22,322 bases of DNA, from positions 1 to 22,322 of the forward strand of contig DGIZ01000113.1 of NCBI GenBank assembly GCA_002386585.1. Reading direction: 5' to 3'. Below the pieces are notes generated by a model. The model was not told the DNA's origin and did no database searches. It saw only the letters and a program-made list of their open reading frames with translations. Source of the stretch: Brevundimonas sp. UBA4609 (GTDB lineage: Bacteria > Pseudomonadota > Alphaproteobacteria > Caulobacterales > Caulobacteraceae). The position numbers and the translations under genes were made by a program. Positions 14,935 to 21,182 of this stretch are shown piece by piece (the stretch's first letter is position 1; the number at the start of each line of letters is the position of its first letter).

Positions 14935-16581
14935 TTAAGCGGCGGGGCGCTGATCCAGGAAGCCCTGGTGCGCCGGATCTCGGCTGGTTGCGGCGGCGCG
15001 CTCCAAGGCCCCGCCCGGCAGGGGCAGTTCCAGTTCCTCGTGCTTGGCCATTTCGCGCGCACGCTGTTCCAGCACTTCTTCCCAGTCCTTGCCCTGATCG
15101 TCGCACTCGTCTTCCAGGGTGCTGACGTTGGCCTCGATGCGCGCCGAGGCCGCGTCGATCTCCTTGGTCGGATCGATGAAGCCCCGACCCGGGCCGATGC
15201 AGTGGATCTGGCAGTAGGCGTCGACCGCGTCGTAGAAATCCGGCGCTCCCTCGGGGATCTGCACGTAGCCCCGGTCGAAAGCCTCTTCGGCCCAGGCGAC
15301 CACGAACGGCCTCACCAGCTGATCTTCCATCAAACCCATCAAGGCGACGGTTTCGGCCCAGGCATGGACGAGGGCTGCACGCGCAGACGAGTAGTTCGTC
15401 TGCGAATAGTCCATCGACAGCTCTTCGTAGGTCACGCCCAGCGAAGCGGCGATCAGGCGCAGGATCGAACGCACGAAGGCGTCGAAGCTGGCGACATCCT
15501 TGGACGCCGTCTGCAGCTGCAGTTCGTCGCCGTAAGGCAGGACCGGAATCTGAGCGCCGTTGGCCAGATTGACCGGGTGTTCCTTGTAATGATCCTGGCG
15601 CCAGGTCTCGAACTCCCTGACGTCCTTGGCCTCGAAGCTCTCGCTGACGGCGCCCGGCCCGCCGTTCGACTTCATGAAGGCGACGATCAGCGCATTGACC
15701 GTCGCGCTCTGCAGCGTGGCGTCCGTGAACCGGGACAGCGCGCGGAAACTCTTCAGCGCGGCGGCGAAACGGCTGACGCCGCGCGTCTGGCCGGCCCGTT
15801 CCGGCTCGAAGCAATGGAACACCTGCGGCCGACCCCATTCGGTCCAGCGCTCAAACCTCTGCCAACGGAACTGGCCAGGACCGCCGAAATCGGACGGATG
15901 CCGCTCGCGGATATGATAGGCGTCGGCCGCGCCCCAGGCGTCGAACTCGACGCCGCCGCGCAGCTCGTCCCGATCCGGTCGACCATTCGGATTGCTCAGC
16001 CGGTCAGGATCGACCAGACGAAGCCGCGTCTTGTACCGGGTCGCCTCGTCTTCCGCCCATTCGCCCAGCCCGAGCGCCTCGCCGTCGACCACGATGTGCG
16101 ACGCCGCCAGTCGGAGCTGCTGGCCCCAGGTCAGCTTGCGCTCAGCGTCGGACGTAAAGGCGTGGCCGTAGCCGTAAAGCTGGAACTCTGTGCTCAGATC
16201 GGCGCCGAGCTGCCGCGCCGCCTCTCTGTCGATGCCGAGGGCGCGCGCGTTCGGCCTGAACTTGACCCGCCAGCCCTTGCCGACGGCCGCATTGACGCGA
16301 CGGGACCGCGCCGAGGCGGCGACGGGATCGTTGCGCACCCGTTCCCGCACGCGGGCGGTGACGCGATCGCGGTTCGGAAGCCAAAGCTTGTCCGCCGAGC
16401 CCAGCTGGGCAGGCCATTCGGCGAAATAGGTGCCATGGCCGCTCGCCCCCTCATAGGACGGCGTTCCGCCCATGGCGGCCGTATCCGTCATCGCCACGGC
16501 GCGCGCGCGGGCGACCTCCAGGCGAGAGATCGACCGGCCCGAGGCGGACACTATACCTGAGGGAGCGAACGGCGTGCGCAT
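14935..16581 (-). CDS. Portal protein (lambda B family)
   Basis: The 548-aa protein is close in length to lambda B (533 aa). It forms the dodecameric channel through which DNA enters and leaves the head. Family features are RLRLVDPDRLSNP (186-198), ERAGQTRGVSRFAAAL (261-276), and SMDYSQTNYSSARAAL (389-404), the best conserved segment of lambda-type portals. The C-terminal GPGRGFIDPTKEIDAASARI is also typical. The chosen ATG at 16581 lies just after the stop of the preceding gene; Met31 would be an alternative start. The C-terminal tail is Glu/Leu-rich and may be trimmed by the neighbouring C-like protease, as in lambda; that is inference. Confidence 0.94.
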   Translation of the reverse strand: MRTPFAPSGIVSASGRSISRLEVARARAVAMTDTAAMGGTPSYEGASGHGTYFAEWPAQLGSADKLWLPNRDRVTARVRERVRNDPVAASARSRRVNAAVGKGWRVKFRPNARALGIDREAARQLGADLSTEFQLYGYGHAFTSDAERKLTWGQQLRLAASHIVVDGEALGLGEWAEDEATRYKTRLRLVDPDRLSNPNGRPDRDELRGGVEFDAWGAADAYHIRERHPSDFGGPGQFRWQRFERWTEWGRPQVFHCFEPERAGQTRGVSRFAAALKSFRALSRFTDATLQSATVNALIVAFMKSNGGPGAVSESFEAKDVREFETWRQDHYKEHPVNLANGAQIPVLPYGDELQLQTASKDVASFDAFVRSILRLIAASLGVTYEELSMDYSQTNYSSARAALVHAWAETVALMGLMEDQLVRPFVVAWAEEAFDRGYVQIPEGAPDFYDAVDAYCQIHCIGPGRGFIDPTKEIDAASARIEANVSTLEDECDDQGKDWEEVLEQRAREMAKHEELELPLPGGALERAAATSRDPAHQGFLDQRPAA

Positions 16582-16589
16582 GGCGCGGC

Positions 16590-17114
16590 TCAGTCCTTGG
16601 CCTGCGCAGTCGCGCGGGCTTCCAGGGCTGCAAGGCGCGACTGGAGCAACGCCAGTTCTCCGGCGCTGGCGTTGCCTGCCTCATCAAAGGCGGCGAAGCG
16701 GGCCTTCAGCGCCTCGTCCAGGCCTTCGAAGCGCTCATCAATGGCGGCAAGCCCCGTCTTGAGGGCCTCATCACGGGTTTCGCCGGCCTTCTCCAGAAAG
16801 CCGAAGCGCTCATCGATCAACGAAGCGAACTTATCGAACCGTTCGCCGATCCAAGCGTCATCGTAAGCGCCCGATCCGGTAACAGCCACGGGCTCAAACG
16901 GTGCGCTCAGCGCCTCGTTGAACTGCCGGCGGGCGTTCAGGACGCCTTCGACCAGCGTGTCAGGCACGGGGCGGCTGGGAAAGCTCACCAGGGCGCGCAT
17001 CGCGTCCAGCAGGACGATCAATGCCGCCACGGCGGGCAGGTTCGACAGGGAAATGCTCGCGACGACAGATTCCGGCGCCGGCGCGACAGCGGGCGGCTTG
17101 GGGGTTCGGCTCAT
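16590..17114 (-). CDS. Hypothetical protein with coiled-coil repeats, between gpW-like and portal genes
   Basis: I do not recognise this 174-aa protein. It has a Pro/Ala-rich N-terminus, a hydrophobic helical segment (about 25-45, LPAVAALIVLLDAMRALV), then a region ending in charged helices. Two similar units begin IDERFGFLEKAGETRDEALK and IDERFEGLDEALKARFAAF and look like amphipathic coiled coil up to the C-terminus. GAGGAGG lies five bases before the ATG at 17114, so it should be well translated. Lambda has no gene here. Its position suggests a role in the portal vertex or in assembly, but this is not supported by any motif. Confidence 0.72.
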   Translation of the reverse strand: MSRTPKPPAVAPAPESVVASISLSNLPAVAALIVLLDAMRALVSFPSRPVPDTLVEGVLNARRQFNEALSAPFEPVAVTGSGAYDDAWIGERFDKFASLIDERFGFLEKAGETRDEALKTGLAAIDERFEGLDEALKARFAAFDEAGNASAGELALLQSRLAALEARATAQAKD

Positions 17115-17160
17115 GATGGCCTCCTCGATGTGATGAAATCCGGGTGCGAAGGCGGCGCCG

Positions 17161-17224
17161 CCCCGACGTCGGCAGTCGGGGACCGCCGGCGGCCGAGAGC
17201 CTCCCCGAACCCGGGGCGGGAGGC
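17161..17224 (-). other. Cluster of inverted repeats between gpW-like and coiled-coil genes
   Basis: In the 129-bp gap there are three stem-loop candidates in a row: CCCCGAC (17161-17167) with GTCGGGG (17175-17181), the palindrome CCGCCGGCGG (17184-17193), and GCCTCCC with GGGAGGC (about 17199-17224, 12-base loop). No T-run follows on the minus strand. They may mark an RNA processing or attenuation point. Confidence 0.5.
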
Positions 17225-17243
17225 CGGTTGACGGCGTAGATCG

Positions 17244-17474
17244 TTAAAGGCGGATGCTCAGTGCGCCTCGACGGCGCAGCGGCGCCCCGTCCAGTTGCAG
17301 GGCCTTGGCCTCAAGATTGGCGATCTCGGTTTCCAGCCGCCCGATGTCGCCTTTGGCGTACTTCACCGTTCGGCCGTTGCTGGTGATCTCGGCCACCTGG
17401 CCGCCCGCGATAATCTTGGCGTAGGCCGCGCGGAAGGCGGCCAGCTGGGCGGTCTCTGCGGGCGTCAGCGCCAT
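17244..17474 (-). CDS. Head-tail joining protein gpW family
   Basis: This is a small protein of 76 aa (lambda W is 68 aa) with the gpW pattern: an N-terminal helix LTPAETAQLAAFRAAYAKII, a beta hairpin GQVAEITSNGRTVKYAKGDI, and a second helix GRLETEIANLEAKAL. It plugs the portal after packaging and gives the surface on which FII docks. I placed the start at the ATG whose A is the last base of the terL stop (TAATG, 17474). An ATG four codons upstream at 17486, inside terL, is possible. The C-terminal APLRRRGALSIRL tail is basic. Confidence 0.88.
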   Translation of the reverse strand: MALTPAETAQLAAFRAAYAKIIAGGQVAEITSNGRTVKYAKGDIGRLETEIANLEAKALQLDGAPLRRRGALSIRL

Positions 17475-19585
17475 TAGAAGCTCCATTTCTTCTTGGCCGC
17501 TGCGACCTCGGCCGAGCTGGCGGCGGGCGCTGACGGCGTTTCAGACTGACCGGCTGGCGGGCGTTCCCACAGGGCCTCCAGACCGGCCTTCTCAGCCTGA
17601 CGACGACGCGCCAGCTCGAGCCAGTCCGGCTCCGCCCCGGGAACGCCGATGCCCAGAGAAGCGGCCAGCGCGCGGTTGTAGACCCACAGGTCCAGCTCCT
17701 CGTTGCGGCGGCGGACGCGGACCCAGGCCTCATCCTTCACGACGCCCGTCTTGCTGTCCTGGACAGAGACCAGAGCCTCGCCGGTCAGCTCCTCGAAGAA
17801 GTCCCGCTCGACCCAACCCGGCCAATGAGGACGACGCGGCGCGCGGGCGCCCTTCTCCCCTTCAAGGCTCAGCGGTATCGCCTCGTTCATCAGCGTCCGC
17901 TTCAGATCCCAGGTGCCGACGCGCCAGGTCCGGCACGAAACCACTCGTCCCTCAGGCCCTTCCAGCTTCTGTTTCGCGCCTCGGCGAAGCGGCATCCGCC
18001 CCCAACCGTCAGCGCCGTCTAACGCCTTCGATTTCCCGTGAGCCGAGCAGTAAGCGTAGACGTGGAAAGTCCCGTAGCCGGAATCGACGCCCTGAACTTC
18101 CGTGGCGACATACCCGCCGTCCTCATGCGGCCAACGTCTGCGCTCCAGCTCGGCCAGCTCGGCCCATATCTGCGGCTCCGACGGCCCGCCCTCGATCCGC
18201 CCCTTGTCGATGGGCACGTGCTCGGCTTCGGGCCCCCAGGCATAGGCCGTCCACTGGGCCCAGTCGCCGTTCAGGTCGACGGCGATGGTGACGATCTCGT
18301 AGCCCGACGGCACCACGCCCTTAGTGAACCGGCCGTCCCGACGCTCCAACAGCTTGTCGACATCGGCCTGCTGGACCGTGACCTCGTAAGCCTCGCCGAA
18401 GATCTGCTGGTGCAGGGCGATCTTCGCCTCTTCGTCCGTCGCATCCCGGATCTGTTCGGCGATATAGGCCCAATCCACGGCGTCCGATACGACCTGCCAG
18501 GCATGGTAGCTGGGCTGCCGCCCCTCTGTGGGCCGTTCCCGCCAGGCCTCGTACTCACTGACGGCGATGAAGGCGCTTGGCGCCGGATTGTCAGGGTCCG
18601 TCGACGGGAAGGTCGGTATCCAACCGCCGCGCACGCCGTGCGCAGGCTCCCGGTACGGGTGACATGCCTCAACCATCGCACGCTTGTGCCGATGCTCGAT
18701 CACGCCGCCGCATGACGGGCAGTTGAAGTGGGGCGTTTCGCCCTTCTCCACGCCCATCATCATATCGCGATCCAGTCGGATCAGCACTCCGCCGGGCAGG
18801 CCCGAGCAATGGGGACAGGGCAGGTACAACCGGCGCTGGTCGCCGAGGCGATAATCGGCCGTCACCGGGCAGCCGGTCAGTTCGCCTTCGTTCTCCTCCG
18901 AACGGCGCACGAGCCCTGGCGTCGAGTTATGGAAGGTCTTGGCGCCGGCCAGTTCCCACTGAAGCTGGCGGACCTTGATCTGCTTATGCGGATCGCCGCG
19001 ATCTCCGACCGACACGCTCCAGTTCGGCGTCTCTTCCTTCACCACCAGGCAGAAGGTGACCATCTGCAGCGGCTTGGCGCTGGTCGTGCCGAAGAACTGT
19101 CCGTACCCGCCCGGGAATCGTTTGTAGGTGTTGGTCGAGCCCTGCTCGTCCCGCGATGTCACTGCCCGGATTTTGCGGCGCAGCTCGGGCGTGGCGTCGA
19201 CAAGCGGTTGCCACTTCGTCCGGTTGTACTTCAGCGCCTCGTCGCCGCTCGGCAGGGCGACGCCCCACGGGCGAGCCACCACAGCCGAGTAGTAGAGCGT
19301 CGCCAGCACGCCGATTGTCGTCTTCGCGATCTGGGCGGAGCCGACGAAGGTGACCGTCCTGGCGGGATCATCGGGGTGAAGCCGGTCTAGCGGCTCGATC
19401 AGGTACTCGAACCCGTCCCAGGACAACTCGCCTTCGCGCGTCGTTCCCGTTTCGCCGGGGATGTTGACCCGCCCTTCGGCCCAGGCGCTGATCATCTGAT
19501 CGGGGGCAGGCGTCACGGCCGTCGCCATGGCCATGACCAGCGACGCCGCCTGCCGCGCCAGCTCGGCGCTGCTGAACAGGCTCAT
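17474..19585 (-). CDS. terL: Terminase large subunit, GpA family
   Basis: This is the packaging motor and cos/pac nuclease, 703 aa (lambda A is 641 aa). The N-terminal ATPase has a GpA-style Walker A, GSAQIAKT (82-89). The Walker B region reads FCLVVKEETPNW, with Lys183 where Asp is usual, followed by Glu184-Glu185, then VGDRGDP. A zinc-ribbon-like pair, CPHC (256-259) and CPSC (288-291), leads into the C-terminal nuclease, where IAVDLNGDW (Asp436, Asp440) is the likely start of the metal site. The C-terminus is Ala/Ser/Lys-rich. The ATG at 19585 lies one base after the terS stop. Together with TerS it cuts concatemeric DNA and docks on the portal. Confidence 0.94.
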   Translation of the reverse strand: MSLFSSAELARQAASLVMAMATAVTPAPDQMISAWAEGRVNIPGETGTTREGELSWDGFEYLIEPLDRLHPDDPARTVTFVGSAQIAKTTIGVLATLYYSAVVARPWGVALPSGDEALKYNRTKWQPLVDATPELRRKIRAVTSRDEQGSTNTYKRFPGGYGQFFGTTSAKPLQMVTFCLVVKEETPNWSVSVGDRGDPHKQIKVRQLQWELAGAKTFHNSTPGLVRRSEENEGELTGCPVTADYRLGDQRRLYLPCPHCSGLPGGVLIRLDRDMMMGVEKGETPHFNCPSCGGVIEHRHKRAMVEACHPYREPAHGVRGGWIPTFPSTDPDNPAPSAFIAVSEYEAWRERPTEGRQPSYHAWQVVSDAVDWAYIAEQIRDATDEEAKIALHQQIFGEAYEVTVQQADVDKLLERRDGRFTKGVVPSGYEIVTIAVDLNGDWAQWTAYAWGPEAEHVPIDKGRIEGGPSEPQIWAELAELERRRWPHEDGGYVATEVQGVDSGYGTFHVYAYCSAHGKSKALDGADGWGRMPLRRGAKQKLEGPEGRVVSCRTWRVGTWDLKRTLMNEAIPLSLEGEKGARAPRRPHWPGWVERDFFEELTGEALVSVQDSKTGVVKDEAWVRVRRRNEELDLWVYNRALAASLGIGVPGAEPDWLELARRRQAEKAGLEALWERPPAGQSETPSAPAASSAEVAAAKKKWSF
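18629..18643. repeat. 15-nt palindrome copy 5 (inside terL)
   Basis: GCGCACGCCGTGCGC, read on the minus strand as Ala-His-Gly-Val-Arg. Near-copies with one mismatch lie at 16565-16579 (across the portal start codon) and 21897-21911 (in the helicase gene). Confidence 0.85.
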
Positions 19586-19586
19586 G

Positions 19587-20162
19587 TCAGGCCGCCGCCA
19601 GCTCGTCTTCCGTGAAGCCGCCCGCCAGCTTAGTCAGCTCGGTCACAAGGTTGTTCAGCAGCTTCTGGTCCGCCTGTTTCAACACATGCTCGGCCTGCCG
19701 GACATCGTTCATGCCGGCCACCTCAGTGGCCAGGGTGCGCCGGCGGCGCTCCAGCGCCTGGGTGAAGGCGACGCCCATGGCCTCGATCGCCATCGTCACC
19801 GCCGCCTTCGACAGAAGCTCGCCCTTCCGCTCAGCCAGGTCGAGTTCGAGCTTTTCCTCTTCCAGCGCGCGCTTCCGAGATCCCGCCGGGCCCGCAGGCG
19901 CCGCCAACGGCGCTTCCGCCACCTGGCGGCTGTCCTGGACCGAGAGGGATTCGCCGCGCGCGCGGATCAGGGCGTCGTAGTCGACCTCCTTGACGCGCCC
20001 TTGAGGATCGCGCCGGACAGGCAGGTCCTCATTTCGCGCGATGAAGCGAGAGATCGAGGATTTGTTGATCGGTCGCCCGGCTTTGGCTTCCAGCGCCGCC
20101 GCCTCGCTGACGCTGACCCAGCGCTGTGACGATCCACCATCGAGCAGGAAGGGCTCTGTCAT
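19587..20162 (-). CDS. terS: Terminase small subunit (Nu1-like)
   Basis: This 191-aa DNA-recognition subunit lies one base upstream of terL. The N-terminal part (about 12-75) has a Nu1-like helix-turn-helix pattern, WVSVSEAAALEAKAGRPINKSS-type helices then ISRFIARNEDLPVRRDPQGR and VKEVDYDALI, which can be read as a winged helix. A charged helical middle (RKRALEEEKLELDLAERKGEL) and a C-terminal helix pair follow, which would form the oligomer and contact TerL. I chose the ATG at 20162 because it has AGGGAG upstream. The frame is open 30 codons further up, but that part is Cys/Arg-rich and overlaps the repeat-bearing leader. Confidence 0.85.
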   Translation of the reverse strand: MTEPFLLDGGSSQRWVSVSEAAALEAKAGRPINKSSISRFIARNEDLPVRRDPQGRVKEVDYDALIRARGESLSVQDSRQVAEAPLAAPAGPAGSRKRALEEEKLELDLAERKGELLSKAAVTMAIEAMGVAFTQALERRRRTLATEVAGMNDVRQAEHVLKQADQKLLNNLVTELTKLAGGFTEDELAAA

Positions 20163-20318
20163 GCCGTTGCGCTCCCTGTTGCGTAAGCAACGCCCGTTGC
20201 ACCCCTCGAAACATCGCTCACTAGGGAACGAAAACGCTCTGCCCCACCGCATAGGGTCAGAAATGGGGGGAAGGACCCAAGGCCCGCCTAGCCGCGACGC
20301 AAGTCATTGAAAGACAAT
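20163..20318. other. Leader upstream of terS with GTTGC/GCAAC repeats (possible cos/TerS-binding region)
   Basis: This 156-bp stretch has no gene I can support. Within 35 bp at 20166-20200 it holds GTTGC three times (20166, 20178, 20196) and its complement GCAAC once (20187); GTTGCGTAAGCAAC (20178-20191) is an inverted repeat. In lambda, cos with its terminase-binding sites lies just upstream of Nu1, so this is the natural place to look for it. I see no convincing sigma70 promoter. Confidence 0.45.
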
Positions 20319-20351
20319 GAAAAACCCGCCCGGGCGGAGCCTTGGGCGGGT
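20319..20351 (-). terminator. Rho-independent terminator between NusG-like gene and terS
   Basis: On the minus strand ACCCGCCC (20351-20344) pairs with GGGCGGGT (20331-20324) around a 12-base loop, and the last T of the stem begins a TTTTT run (20324-20320). It is a strong G+C-rich stem with a T-run, in the direction of transcription. It lies 43 bp after the NusG-like gene and before the whole morphogenesis operon. Confidence 0.85.
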
Positions 20352-20393
20352 GGGTCGGAACGGGCTGAGGCTGGACGGCTACCGCACTGCGCG

Positions 20394-20966
20394 TCATTCG
20401 TCTGACGGCAGTGCAATGATCTGGCGCGAATCACGCCCTAGCAGGGTGAATACGACTGCCGCTCTGTCGCCGTCAACCATCTCTTCGAAGACGAGATCGT
20501 AGTCGGCTGTCGGCCCAGCCAGGCGCAGTTTGTCGCCGCGCTTGTATCGGCAGGCCTTTGGAGCGGCCTTTTCGTTGTCGTTACGAGGACGCTGCAACAC
20601 CACCAGCCCATTGACCTCGCGGGCCTTCATCTCGGTGATGAAGCGGCTGGGGATGGGACAGGGCCGAGCCGTCTCACCGACGCCGCGCGTGATCACCTCC
20701 GTCACGCCCATGGTCGAGTAGACCGCACGCCAGCGGTCCTGGTCGAGATCCATCTCGATGAACAGGTAGCGCGGGATCATCGGTCGAGGCGAAGGCGCCA
20801 CGCCGTTCCGAACGCGGGCCCGGGCCGGAGGCGGCACCAGCGGCAGATAGACGTTGAAGCCCTGCTGCTCCAGCTGATACCGGGCGTGCCGTTCCTGATG
20901 GGCGTGGGTCACCACGACATACCAGGCCTTGCCGGTTTGGGCGGATAGAGCGGTCGACGCGGTCAC
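20394..20966 (-). CDS. NusG/RfaH-like transcription elongation factor (phage antiterminator candidate)
   Basis: This 190-aa protein has the NusG paralogue layout. Residues about 14-115 are an NGN domain: AWYVVVTHAHQERHARYQL, GFNVYLPLVPP, PRYLFIEMDLDQDRWRAVYS, then GVTEVITRGVGETARPCPIP. Residues about 141-187 are a KOW-like C-terminal domain: YKRGDKLRLA, YDLVFEEMVDGDRAAVVFTLLGR. NusG-type factors bind the RNA polymerase clamp and suppress pausing; specialised members (RfaH, LoaP) act on single operons. The GTG at 20966 was chosen because AAGGGG lies eight bases upstream; a GTG at 21026 would add 20 residues but lacks such a site. The gene ends just before a strong terminator and the late operon, so I infer that it works as a late antiterminator. 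Confidence 0.87.
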   Translation of the reverse strand: MTASTALSAQTGKAWYVVVTHAHQERHARYQLEQQGFNVYLPLVPPPARARVRNGVAPSPRPMIPRYLFIEMDLDQDRWRAVYSTMGVTEVITRGVGETARPCPIPSRFITEMKAREVNGLVVLQRPRNDNEKAAPKACRYKRGDKLRLAGPTADYDLVFEEMVDGDRAAVVFTLLGRDSRQIIALPSDE

Positions 20967-21024
20967 TTCTGCGGCCCCTTCGCTTTGGTTTCGGGCGTCC
21001 CACGGCGTACCGGCTGAACGTCCC

Positions 21025-21060
21025 ACTTATCTTTTTGAGAACACTCGATAAAAATAGAGA
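21025..21060. other. AT-rich patch beside the heptamer array
   Basis: Of these 36 bases only 10 are G or C, in a window that is otherwise about two-thirds G+C. It holds CTTTTT and ATAAAAATA runs. It directly adjoins the heptamer array, as an origin's unwinding element would. I could not find well-spaced -35 and -10 boxes in it on either strand. Confidence 0.6.
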
Positions 21061-21069
21061 CGGGACGCG

Positions 21070-21155
21070 CGGGACGCATGGGACGCACCTGTGGCGTCGT
21101 GCGCTCCCGCATGTGCGCCCCCGCATGGGGCCGAGGTCGCGTCCCATGCGTCCCG
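21070..21155. repeat. 17-bp perfect inverted repeat within the heptamer array
   Basis: CGGGACGCATGGGACGC (21070-21086) and its exact reverse complement (21139-21155) flank a 52-base centre, which itself contains CCCCGCATGGGG. It would make a very stable stem in DNA or RNA. The T-run on the minus strand (21050-21054) is about 15 bases beyond the stem, too far for a standard terminator. Confidence 0.8.
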
Positions 21156-21182
21156 GTGTCCCATGCCCGGCTCAAAGCCCGA

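Noticed and set aside
14912..15838. Upstream extension of the protease frame into the portal gene
   Set aside because: The frame is open, but the translated part is Arg/Gly-rich and overlaps the conserved C-terminal half of the portal in another phase. The ATG at 14911 follows the portal stop and has a ribosome binding site.
14968..16560. 530-codon plus-strand open frame opposite the portal gene
   Set aside because: It lies fully inside the well-supported portal gene and has shadow-type composition with no ribosome binding site or family match.
21025..21060. Promoter in the AT-rich patch
   Set aside because: TTGAGA and GATAAG-like boxes occur, but I could not find a pair with suitable 16-18 bp spacing on either strand.
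21046..21155. The 17-bp inverted repeat with TTTTT as a terminator
   Set aside because: The T-run is about 15 bases away from the stem and the loop is 52 bases, so it does not fit a standard rho-independent terminator.
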